In this document: positions 56,016-64,000 of the stretch, piece by piece
Numbering within the stretch: position 1 is the first letter of the stretch
Layout: the number at the start of each line of letters is the position of its first letter
Source of the DNA: Sandaracinus amylolyticus
GTDB lineage: Bacteria; Myxococcota_A; Polyangia; Polyangiales; Sandaracinaceae
Length of the DNA: 64,000 nt
NCBI RefSeq assembly: GCF_000737325.1
Contig: NZ_CP011125.1
Span: forward strand, 2,790,001-2,854,000
Direction: 5' to 3'
Made by a program: the position numbers and the translations under genes
The notes under the pieces: model-generated
Told to the model about the DNA's origin: nothing
Seen by the model: the letters and a program-made list of their open reading frames with translations, nothing else
Databases searched by the model: none

Positions 56016-56570
56016 GTGCCGCTGCCGACGGTGCTGTTCCTCGCGTTCGCGACCGGGATCGCGGCCGCGCTGGCGGGACGCACGGAGCTCAAGATCAGTC
56101 CTCGCCCCGCGCTGCTCACGCGCAGCTCGCTGGCGTTCCTGATCTTCGACTTCCTCGTGCTGGTCCCCGCGTCGGCGTACTTCTACGCGTTCCACGGCGA
56201 CTGGTTCCTCCTCTACGTGCTCGACGTGCAGCGCATCCCGTCCGCGGTCGCGCTCGTCGGCTTCGTGCTCGAGGGGCTGCTCGCCGCGGGCGGGTTCGCG
56301 CTCGGCGCCGGCCTGGTCCGCACCCAGCGCGAGACGATCGCGGGCGTGACGATCGGCCTCTCGCTGCTCTTCGGGATCGGCGCCGCGCTCGCCGCGAGCG
56401 ATCGCCTCGCGGTCGTCGGCAGCTACGCGCAGTACCGCGGCAGCTTCGGGCTCGTGCCGTTCACCGAGGGGCCGCTCTTCCTCGGCACGATCGCGATGTG
56501 CTCGATCGTCGCGATCGGTCTCGCGTTCCTCCTCGCGCGCGTCTGGCTCGGCGCGCGCCGTCAGGGCTGA
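56016..56570 (+). CDS. Small polytopic membrane protein, function unknown
   Basis: 184 residues, family not recognised, five probable helices (VLFLAFATGIAAALAG, LAFLIFDFLVLVPASAYFYAF, AVALVGFVLEGLLAAGGFALG, VTIGLSLLFGIGAALAAS and a last TIAMCSIVAIGLAFLLARVWL). A short loop with LLYVLDVQRIPSA is conserved-looking. GTG start; no ribosome-binding sequence, in line with the leaderless promoter just upstream. No functional clue; not cotranscribed with the DUF4398 gene, which has its own promoter-like sequence. Confidence 0.7.
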   Translation: MPLPTVLFLAFATGIAAALAGRTELKISPRPALLTRSSLAFLIFDFLVLVPASAYFYAFHGDWFLLYVLDVQRIPSAVALVGFVLEGLLAAGGFALGAGLVRTQRETIAGVTIGLSLLFGIGAALAASDRLAVVGSYAQYRGSFGLVPFTEGPLFLGTIAMCSIVAIGLAFLLARVWLGARRQG

Positions 56571-56591
56571 CGCGTCTCGTTCGCGGCGCTG

Positions 56592-56621
56592 TTGACGCGT
56601 CGTCGCCGCGCTTGGTAGCGT
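56592..56621 (+). promoter_or_regulatory. Possible promoter of the DUF4398-OmpA operon
   Basis: TTGACG at 56592-56597 and TAGCGT at 56616-56621, spacer 18, in the 89-base gap before the DUF4398 gene. Fit to consensus is only fair. Confidence 0.35.
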
Positions 56622-56659
56622 CGCGCCGAATTCTCCTGGGATTCGGGGGTTCTGCCGCT

Positions 56660-57025
56660 TTGACTGCTTCCGCGCCGCGCACAGTCGACGATCGTCCACG
56701 CGCACTCGTTCCACGCGCATCCGGCACACTCGTCGTCGCGCTCGCGTGCGCGCTGCTGCCTGCGTGCGGGCCGTCGCTCTACACGTTCCAGATCCTGCCG
56801 GCGTCGTCGGCCGTGCATCAGGCCGAGCAATCGGGCGCGCCCGAGCACGCGCCGTACGAGTACTGGACCGCGCACGAGTACCTCGAGAAGGCCGCGGAAG
56901 AGGCGAACGAGGGCAACTACCAGGACGCGATCCGGTTCGCGGAGCGAGCCCGCGAGATGGGCGAGCTCGCACAGCAGGAGACGTCGCGCCGCATGCGCGC
57001 GTCGCGAGAGGAAGCGTCTCGGTGA
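56660..57025 (+). CDS. DUF4398 domain-containing lipoprotein
   Basis: 121 residues from a TTG start. Lipobox LACALLPACGPSL. The DUF4398 helical-hairpin follows: PYEYWTAHEYLEKAAEEANE and NYQDAIRFAERAREMGELAQQ, with a basic C-terminal tail. Members of this family are outer-membrane-associated lipoproteins that accompany OmpA/Pal-type proteins. The stop codon overlaps the next gene by four bases (GTGA), so it is translated together with the OmpA/TSP3 gene. Confidence 0.85.
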   Translation: MTASAPRTVDDRPRALVPRASGTLVVALACALLPACGPSLYTFQILPASSAVHQAEQSGAPEHAPYEYWTAHEYLEKAAEEANEGNYQDAIRFAERAREMGELAQQETSRRMRASREEASR

Positions 57026-58140
57026 TCCGCTCGCGTCGTCTCGCCTCGCTCGTGCTCGTCGTCGCGCTGCCCGCGCTCACCGCGTGTCAGGCGACCGCCG
57101 CGCTGCGCGGCCGCATCCGCGGCGCGCGCGACATCACCGATCAAGCCGAGCAACGGGGCGCGCGCAACTGCGCTCCGCGCGAGCTCGCGACCGCGCAGGC
57201 GCACCTCGAGTTCGCCGAGGTCGAGCTCGATCAGGGCAACCTCGGTCGCGCGCAGGAGCACTTCGCGCTCGCCGAGCCGAACGCGCGCGCCGCGCTGCGG
57301 ATGAGCCCGCCCGAGCGCTGCCTGCCGCACGAGGAAGAAGCGCCGCCGCCCGCGCCCGGCGATCGCGACGGCGACGGCATCCTCGACCCCGACGATCAGT
57401 GTCCCGACGACCCCGAGGATCGCGACGGCGTCGAGGACGCCGACGGCTGCCCCGAGGATCAGGACACCGACGGCGACACGATCACCGACACGAACGATCT
57501 CTGCCCGTTCGAGGCCGAGGATCGCGATGGCACGCTCGACGACGACGGCTGCCCCGAGCCCGACGACGATCTCGACGGCATCCTCGACGACGCCGATCGC
57601 TGCCGCACCGAGCCCGAGGATCACGACGGCTTCGAAGACGCCGACGGCTGCCCCGATCTCGACAACGACGCCGATCGCTTCCCCGACGCGACCGACCGCT
57701 GCCCCAACGAGCCCGGCATCGAGGCCGAGCAGGGCTGTCCGCGCGTCTACCAGGACGTCGAGGTCACGAGCGAAGGCATCGTCATCCACCAGCAGGTCTT
57801 CTTCGAGACCAACCGCGCGGTGATCCGCTCGGTCTCGTTCCCGCTGCTCGACACGGTCGCGCAGGTGCTCCGTGACTTCCCTGACATCACCGTCGAGGTG
57901 CAGGGCCACACCGACTCGCGCGGTCGCGACGCGCACAACCTGCGGCTCTCGCAGCAGCGCGCGGACTCGGTCCGCGAGTACCTGATCCGCGCGGGAATCG
58001 CGGCGGAGCGGCTCACGGCGCGCGGCTACGGCGAGACCCAGCCCATCGAGACGAACGCGACGCCCGACGGTCGCGCGGCGAACCGACGCGTCGAATTCCG
58101 ACGCACCGACGCGGGGGCCCGGCCGCGTTCGGCACCTTGA
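57022..58140 (+). CDS. OmpA family lipoprotein with DUF4398-like start and TSP3 repeats
   Basis: 372 residues. Lipobox VVALPALTACQAT; then a DUF4398-like helix pair (ELATAQAHLEFAEVELDQGN). Residues about 110-235 hold thrombospondin type 3 calcium-binding repeats (DRDGDGILDPDDQCPDDPED, DTDGDTITDTNDLCP and others). The C-terminal OmpA domain binds peptidoglycan: VFFETNRAVIRSVSFPLL, VEVQGHTDSRGRDAHNLRLS, RADSVREYL and ARGYGETQPI. It links outer membrane and wall. GTG start overlaps the DUF4398 stop; third gene of the set is the TPR/beta-barrel gene. Confidence 0.92.
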   Translation: MIRSRRLASLVLVVALPALTACQATAALRGRIRGARDITDQAEQRGARNCAPRELATAQAHLEFAEVELDQGNLGRAQEHFALAEPNARAALRMSPPERCLPHEEEAPPPAPGDRDGDGILDPDDQCPDDPEDRDGVEDADGCPEDQDTDGDTITDTNDLCPFEAEDRDGTLDDDGCPEPDDDLDGILDDADRCRTEPEDHDGFEDADGCPDLDNDADRFPDATDRCPNEPGIEAEQGCPRVYQDVEVTSEGIVIHQQVFFETNRAVIRSVSFPLLDTVAQVLRDFPDITVEVQGHTDSRGRDAHNLRLSQQRADSVREYLIRAGIAAERLTARGYGETQPIETNATPDGRAANRRVEFRRTDAGARPRSAP

Positions 58141-58208
58141 CTTTCCTGTATGCTCCCCGCGCGCGTCGGGGGTAGGGCCGACCGCTGCGCGATCATCACT
58201 GCGCCTCG

Positions 58209-60005
58209 ATGGACCACGCCATGAAGCACGAGCGAGCTTTTCGTCTTCCTTCACCCCTGATCGCGTTCGCGATCGCGCTCGCGAGCGTCTTCGCGATCAG
58301 CGCTCCAGCCCACGCGCAGCGCGCGCTGCAGCAGGTCCTCGACCTGAACCGGCAGGCGATGGAGGCGTACAACAACCTGGAGATCGAGCAGGCGAACACG
58401 CTGCTCAACCAGGCGCTCCAGGCCGCGCAGCGGGGGCGCGTCACCGGCGCACCGCTCGCGCGCACGTACATGAACCTCGGCGTCGTCGCGATCGGCGGGC
58501 TCGGCGACAACGGCGCGGGCCTCAACTACTTCACGCAGGCGCTGCAGGCGGATCCCAACGTCCAGCTCGATCCGCTCACGAGCACGCCGGACATCCAGAC
58601 GACGTTCGCCCTCGCGCGGCAGCGCGCCGGCGCGGGCGGCGGTGGTGGTGGCGGACAGGTCGAGGTCCCGCCGCCCGATCCGAGCGGCGGCGAAGGCGGT
58701 GGCGGAGGCGGCGGAGGCGCGCCCGGCAACCTCACGCATGCGCCGGTGCCCGAGCAGCTCGCGCAGACCGCGGTGCCCGTCTACATCGAGGTCCCGGGGC
58801 GCCCCGCGCACGTCTACCTCTACTACCGCGCGCACGGCATGCGCGAGTTCCAGCGCGTCGATATGCAGCGCGTCGCCGGCGGCTACGGCTACGAGATCCC
58901 GTGCACCGACGTGTTCGAGCCGGAGATCGCGTACTACGTCGTCGCGTTCGGCACCGACGGCAGCCCGGTGGGCTTCGCGGGCGCGCAGGCGACGCCGATC
59001 ACGGTGCCGATCGTCGCGTCGCGCTCGCAGCCCGCGCCCGCGCTGCCCGGTCGCGCGCCGCCGACGCAGTGTCAGGAGAGCGAGTGCCCGCCCGGCATGG
59101 CGGGCTGCGACAGCGGTGGTCGCGCGCTCGGTGACTCGTGCACCAGCGACTCGCAGTGCACGAGCGGCAATTGCGAGGACGATCTCTGCGCGCCTTCGGA
59201 CGGCGGCGGTGGCGGCGGTGGTGGTGGCGGAGGCAGCGGCGCGCCGCGCTTCTTCGCGCGCATCGGCGGTGGCCTCGGCATGTCGTACGTGCAGCAGGGC
59301 ATGCGCGCGGATCGCGTGCCGTGCGCGCCGGGCGACGCGGACTGCATCGAGTTCGCGCGCGGGCCGGTCCAGGAGATCGAGAACTGGCCGAGCTACGGCG
59401 ACGCGAACTACTCGTACGACGCCGGGTTCTGGGGCGGCAACGGCTACGTGCCGGTCTCGGGATCGTTCGAGTCGTCGACGCCCGACTCGCGCCCCGACGT
59501 GGCCGCGGGCACCGGCGGCACCGAGACCGTGTGCGGCGGCTCGCGCGACGATCAGGGGTTCGGCAACGAGGCGTGCCTGTTCGTGCGCGACCCCGGGCTC
59601 GTCGCGAACCTGCAGCTGCGCCTCGAGGTCGGCTACTACTTCCTCGACTGGCTCGGCGTGTCGGCGTTCGCGCGGTTCCAGCCGATCTCCGGGCTCGGCA
59701 CGCTGTCGTTCATGCTCGTCGGCGCGCGCGTCCACTTCCGCGTGTTCGACGAAGGGCAGGACTCGGGGCCGAGCGTCTCGGTGCACCTCGGCGGCAGCGC
59801 GGGTCAGATCCAGGTCGCGGTGCCGAACAACGGGCCGAGCGCGCCGTACGGGCAGTCGGGCCTCGGCGGCTTCCACGTCGGCACGAACATCGGGTATCGA
59901 TTCACGCGGAACGTCGGGATCTTCGTGAACCCCGACTTCATGTTCCAGGTGCCCGAGTTCCTGTTCAACATCGACCTGACGCTCGGGCTCGAAGTCGGCT
60001 TCTGA
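58209..60005 (+). CDS. Outer-membrane protein: TPR-like repeats, glycine-rich linkers, beta-barrel
   Basis: 598 residues. Signal peptide (FAIALASVFAISAPAHAQ). Residues about 40-135 are a TPR-like helical repeat (DLNRQAMEAYNNLEIEQAN, YMNLGVVAIGGLGDNGAGLNYF). Two polyglycine linkers flank a middle domain with paired cysteines. The last 200 residues end in aromatic strands (LEVGYYFLDWLGVSAFARF, VHFRVFDEGQ, IGYRFTRNVGIFVNPDFMF, LGLEVGF with terminal Phe), an outer-membrane beta-barrel. An in-frame ATG at 58221 is also plausible. A strong terminator follows. Confidence 0.85.
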   Translation: MDHAMKHERAFRLPSPLIAFAIALASVFAISAPAHAQRALQQVLDLNRQAMEAYNNLEIEQANTLLNQALQAAQRGRVTGAPLARTYMNLGVVAIGGLGDNGAGLNYFTQALQADPNVQLDPLTSTPDIQTTFALARQRAGAGGGGGGGQVEVPPPDPSGGEGGGGGGGGAPGNLTHAPVPEQLAQTAVPVYIEVPGRPAHVYLYYRAHGMREFQRVDMQRVAGGYGYEIPCTDVFEPEIAYYVVAFGTDGSPVGFAGAQATPITVPIVASRSQPAPALPGRAPPTQCQESECPPGMAGCDSGGRALGDSCTSDSQCTSGNCEDDLCAPSDGGGGGGGGGGGSGAPRFFARIGGGLGMSYVQQGMRADRVPCAPGDADCIEFARGPVQEIENWPSYGDANYSYDAGFWGGNGYVPVSGSFESSTPDSRPDVAAGTGGTETVCGGSRDDQGFGNEACLFVRDPGLVANLQLRLEVGYYFLDWLGVSAFARFQPISGLGTLSFMLVGARVHFRVFDEGQDSGPSVSVHLGGSAGQIQVAVPNNGPSAPYGQSGLGGFHVGTNIGYRFTRNVGIFVNPDFMFQVPEFLFNIDLTLGLEVGF

Positions 60006-60014
60006 TCCTGGGCG

Positions 60015-60067
60015 AGGGCGCAGCGAGCCCCGACCGAACGTCGGGGGCTCGTTGCGCCCTTCGTCTT
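60015..60067 (+). terminator. Strong intrinsic terminator of the envelope cluster
   Basis: Arms 60015-60034 and 60040-60060 form a 19-bp-class stem with one mismatch and one bulge around a 5-base loop, followed by TTCGTCTTTT. It separates the envelope cluster from gpmI. Confidence 0.9.
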
Positions 60068-60120
60068 TTCGCGCGACCGGCGGTTTTGCTCGCCGCACGG
60101 AGGCGCTAGATCTCGCGCCC

Positions 60121-61791
60121 ATGTCTCCGGCACCCAAGTCCCTCCAGCTCGCGCGTCATCCCCACTTCCCCGGTGTGAAGGGCCCGGTCGTCGTCGCCGT
60201 GATGGACGGCGTCGGCATCGGCGCGCGCGACGACGGCGACGCGGTGCACCTCGCGCGCACGCCGAGCCTCGACTGGCTCATCGCCGAGGCCCCGTTCCGT
60301 TTGCTGCGCGCGCACGGCACCGCGGTCGGGCTGCCGAGCGACGACGACATGGGCAACAGCGAGGTCGGGCACAACGCGCTCGGCGCGGGGCGCGTGTTCG
60401 ATCAGGGCGCGAAGCTCGTCAACGCCGCGATCGAGAGCGGCAAGCTGTTCGAGGGCGACGCGTGGCGCAGCGCGATCGCGCGCGTGAAGCAGACGGGACA
60501 GCCGCTGCACTTCCTGGGTCTGCTGAGCGACGGCAACGTCCACTCGCACATCGAGCATCTCTTCGCGCTGATCCGTCGCGCCGCGCAGGAGGGCGTGCAG
60601 AACGTCCGCGTGCACGCGCTGCTCGACGGGCGCGACGTGCCCGAGACGAGCGCGCTCACGTACGTCGAGATGCTCGAGAAGGTGCTCGCGGAGATCCGCA
60701 CGAGCGGCAAGGACTATCGCGTCGCGTCCGGCGGTGGCCGCATGAAGGTCACGATGGATCGCTACGAGGCCGACTGGCCGATGGTCGAGCGCGGCTGGAA
60801 GCACCACGTGCGCGGCGAGGGCCGCGGCTTCCGCTCGCTCGGCGACGCCGTCGAGACACTGCGCGCCGAGACGCCCGGCGTGATCGATCAAAACCTGCCC
60901 GGCTTCGTGATCGTCGGCGACGACGGCGAGCCCGTGGGTCGCATCGAGGACGGCGCGGCGGTGATCCTCTTCAACTTCCGCGGCGATCGCGCGGTCGAGA
61001 TCTCGCGCGCGTTCGAGGAAGCGACGTTCACGAAATTCGATCGCGGCGCGAAGCCCGACGTCTTCTTCGCCGGGATGATGCAGTACGACGGCGACCTGAA
61101 GCTGCCCGCGCACTTCCTCGTCCCGCCGCCGGAGATCGAGCGCACGCTCTCCGAGCACCTCGCGGCGAACGGCGTCACGCAGCTCGCGATCAGCGAGACC
61201 CAGAAGTTCGGCCACGTGACGTACTTCTGGAACGGCAACCGCAGCGAGGCGCTCGCGGGCGAGACGTGGATCGAGGTGCCGAGCGACACGCGCCCGTTCG
61301 AGGAGCGGCCGTGGATGAAGGCCGCCGAGATCACCGACCAGCTCATCGATCAGCTGCGCACCGGCAAGCATCGCCACGCGCGCCTGAACTGGGCGAACGG
61401 CGACATGGTCGGTCACACCGGCGTGCGCGAGCCCGCGATCGTCGCGGTCGAGTCGGTCGATCTGCAGATCGGTCGATTGCTCCCGGTCATCAAGGAGCTG
61501 CAGGGCGCGCTGCTGATCACCGCGGATCACGGCAACGCCGACGAGATGTACGAGCGCGACAAGAAGACGGGCGCGATCCAGCGCGACGAGCACGGCCGCC
61601 CGAAGGCGAAGACGAGCCACACGCTCAACCCGGTGCCGTGCTGTCTCTACGCGCCGAGCGCGCCGGAGCTGCGCTTCGACGAGACGATGAAGAACGCCGG
61701 CCTCGCGAACGTCGCGGCGACCGTGCTGCACCTGCTCGGCTTCGCCGCGCCCGCCGATTACCTCCCGAGCCTCCTCACCACGAGCGAGTGA
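60121..61791 (+). CDS. gpmI: Phosphoglycerate mutase, 2,3-bisphosphoglycerate-independent
   Basis: 556 residues, usual length for iPGM. It interconverts 3- and 2-phosphoglycerate in glycolysis. The alkaline-phosphatase-like catalytic serine is in DDDMGNSEVGHNALGAG (Ser80). Other blocks: HFLGLLSDGNVHSHIEH, HALLDGRDVPETSA, RYEADWPMVERGW, FNFRGDRAVEISR and the metal site ITADHGNADEM, with SHTLNPVPC at the end. ATG at 60121 begins the conserved protein. Followed after four bases by the first M16 peptidase gene, which may share its message. Confidence 0.96.
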   Translation: MSPAPKSLQLARHPHFPGVKGPVVVAVMDGVGIGARDDGDAVHLARTPSLDWLIAEAPFRLLRAHGTAVGLPSDDDMGNSEVGHNALGAGRVFDQGAKLVNAAIESGKLFEGDAWRSAIARVKQTGQPLHFLGLLSDGNVHSHIEHLFALIRRAAQEGVQNVRVHALLDGRDVPETSALTYVEMLEKVLAEIRTSGKDYRVASGGGRMKVTMDRYEADWPMVERGWKHHVRGEGRGFRSLGDAVETLRAETPGVIDQNLPGFVIVGDDGEPVGRIEDGAAVILFNFRGDRAVEISRAFEEATFTKFDRGAKPDVFFAGMMQYDGDLKLPAHFLVPPPEIERTLSEHLAANGVTQLAISETQKFGHVTYFWNGNRSEALAGETWIEVPSDTRPFEERPWMKAAEITDQLIDQLRTGKHRHARLNWANGDMVGHTGVREPAIVAVESVDLQIGRLLPVIKELQGALLITADHGNADEMYERDKKTGAIQRDEHGRPKAKTSHTLNPVPCCLYAPSAPELRFDETMKNAGLANVAATVLHLLGFAAPADYLPSLLTTSE

Positions 61792-61795
61792 ACCG

Positions 61796-63255
<1,460 letters not shown>

Positions 63256-63259
<4 letters not shown>

Positions 63260-64000
63260 AGAGGACGATCTCGATGCTGTGCATCGCCGCGCTCGCGGGA
63301 TGCGGCGGCAGCGCCGGCCCGGCGCCGGAATATCCGCCGATGCCCGAGCCCGAGACGGCCGAGGGCGTGACAGTCGCCGAGCTCCCGACCGAGCCGCTGC
63401 GCGACGCGCCGGTGCTGCTGGAGCAGCGCAGCGAGTCCCCGATCGTCACGGTGCGCGTGGTGTTCGAGGCCGGCTCGGGCGCCGATCCGACGGGCCGCGA
63501 GGGCGTGACCGCGCTCGCCGCGACGCTGATGAGCGAGGGCGGCGCGGGCGATCGCAGCTACGCGCAGATCGTCGACGCGCTCTACCCGATGGCCGCGCAG
63601 CTCGGCGCGCAGGTCGATCGCGAGCAGACCGTGTTCGTCGGTCGCGTGCACCGCGATCACCTCGACGCGTTCTACGAGATCTTCCGCGACGTGCTCCTGC
63701 GCCCGCAGATGAGCGCGGAGGACTTCGAGCGCGTGAAGCAGCAGATGCTCTCCGCGCTCACGCTCGAGCTGCGCGGCAACGACGACGAGGCGCTCGGCAA
63801 GGAGACGCTGCAGGCGATGCTCTACGAGGGCCATCCCTTCGGGCACCCCGAGCTCGGCACCGAGCGCGCGCTCGGCCGCCTCACGCTCGACGACGTGCGC
63901 GCGCAGCGCGCGCGCGTGCTCTGCGGCGGTCGCGCGACGATCGGCGTCGCGGGTGGATACCCCGACGGCTTCGCGGCGCGTCTGGCGCGCGACGTCGGTC
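63256..64000 (+). CDS. M16 family lipoprotein, likely inactive partner (3' truncated)
   Basis: The frame runs from GTG at 63256 to the end of the window (248 codons, no stop). Lipobox IAALAGCGGS. The M16 fold is visible (VLLEQRSESPIVTVRVVF, GREGVTALAATLMSEGG, QVDREQTVFVGRV), but at the zinc position it reads GREGVTALAATLM, without HXXEH, so it is probably non-catalytic. A paired active/inactive M16 arrangement is common in proteobacterial-type peptidases. Confidence 0.88.

Overview
The window is about 64 kb of very GC-rich chromosomal DNA with dense, strongly codon-biased genes. It suggests a myxobacterium, most like the Sandaracinus/Polyangiales group. The reasons are the GC-rich third positions, Ser/Thr kinases with HRD-type cores, a DUF4215 cysteine-rich repeat protein ending in a MYXO-CTERM-like tail, many small lipoproteins, FG-GAP/ASPIC proteins, OmpA proteins with thrombospondin type 3 repeats, and multi-heme lipoproteins. 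The organism assignment is an inference from gene content; no rRNA or tRNA was found.

Layout. 1-16 kb: a truncated methyltransferase, a DUF4386 membrane protein behind three operator-like dyads, a GT-C-like membrane protein, glycogen phosphorylase, a GAF histidine kinase, a Ser/Thr kinase, a DUF4336/DJ-1/AraC/VOC run, a DSD1-type PLP enzyme divergent from an L-asparaginase, a CAP-domain exoprotein and the folate-binding protein YgfZ. 16-29 kb: GT2, an FG-GAP/ASPIC lipoprotein, an S10 peptidase, a 43-bp repeat array, hypothetical proteins, P5C dehydrogenase, MsrB, DUF3224 and a NIDO/DUF4215/MYXO-CTERM surface protein. 29-37 kb: a leftward cluster (YggX, membrane-anchored MutS-like ATPase, giant kinase, zinc-ribbon protein, alpha/beta hydrolase). 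37-47 kb: small membrane and soluble proteins (CBS, DUF2231, Lgt, hydrolase, AraC, DUF6223-like) separated by several families of non-coding repeats. 47-56 kb: a CcdA-thioredoxin (DsbD-like) protein plus AAA ATPase, divergent from three genes for two heme-binding lipoproteins and a HEAT-repeat protein. 56-64 kb: an envelope cluster (DUF4398 lipoprotein, OmpA/TSP3, TPR plus beta-barrel), GpmI and an active/inactive M16 peptidase pair.

How the parts fit. The 47-56 kb block looks like a periplasmic redox module: two heme lipoproteins with beta-propeller-like regions opposite a thiol reductant transporter that could serve heme attachment. The 56.6-60 kb block looks like an outer-envelope structural set. 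Translational coupling by 4-bp ATGA/GTGA overlaps recurs (30112, 47798, 57022, 63256).

The most unusual content is intergenic. There are two tandem arrays of 41 bp and 43 bp, each unit carrying two palindromes. A dispersed element (core TGAGGAGAGCAGGAGG) occurs about ten times at three loci, once within 37/38 identity over 3 kb. There are also four long inverted-repeat elements (23.3, 25.7, 40.1 and 55.9 kb), one with perfect 26-bp termini like a miniature transposable element.
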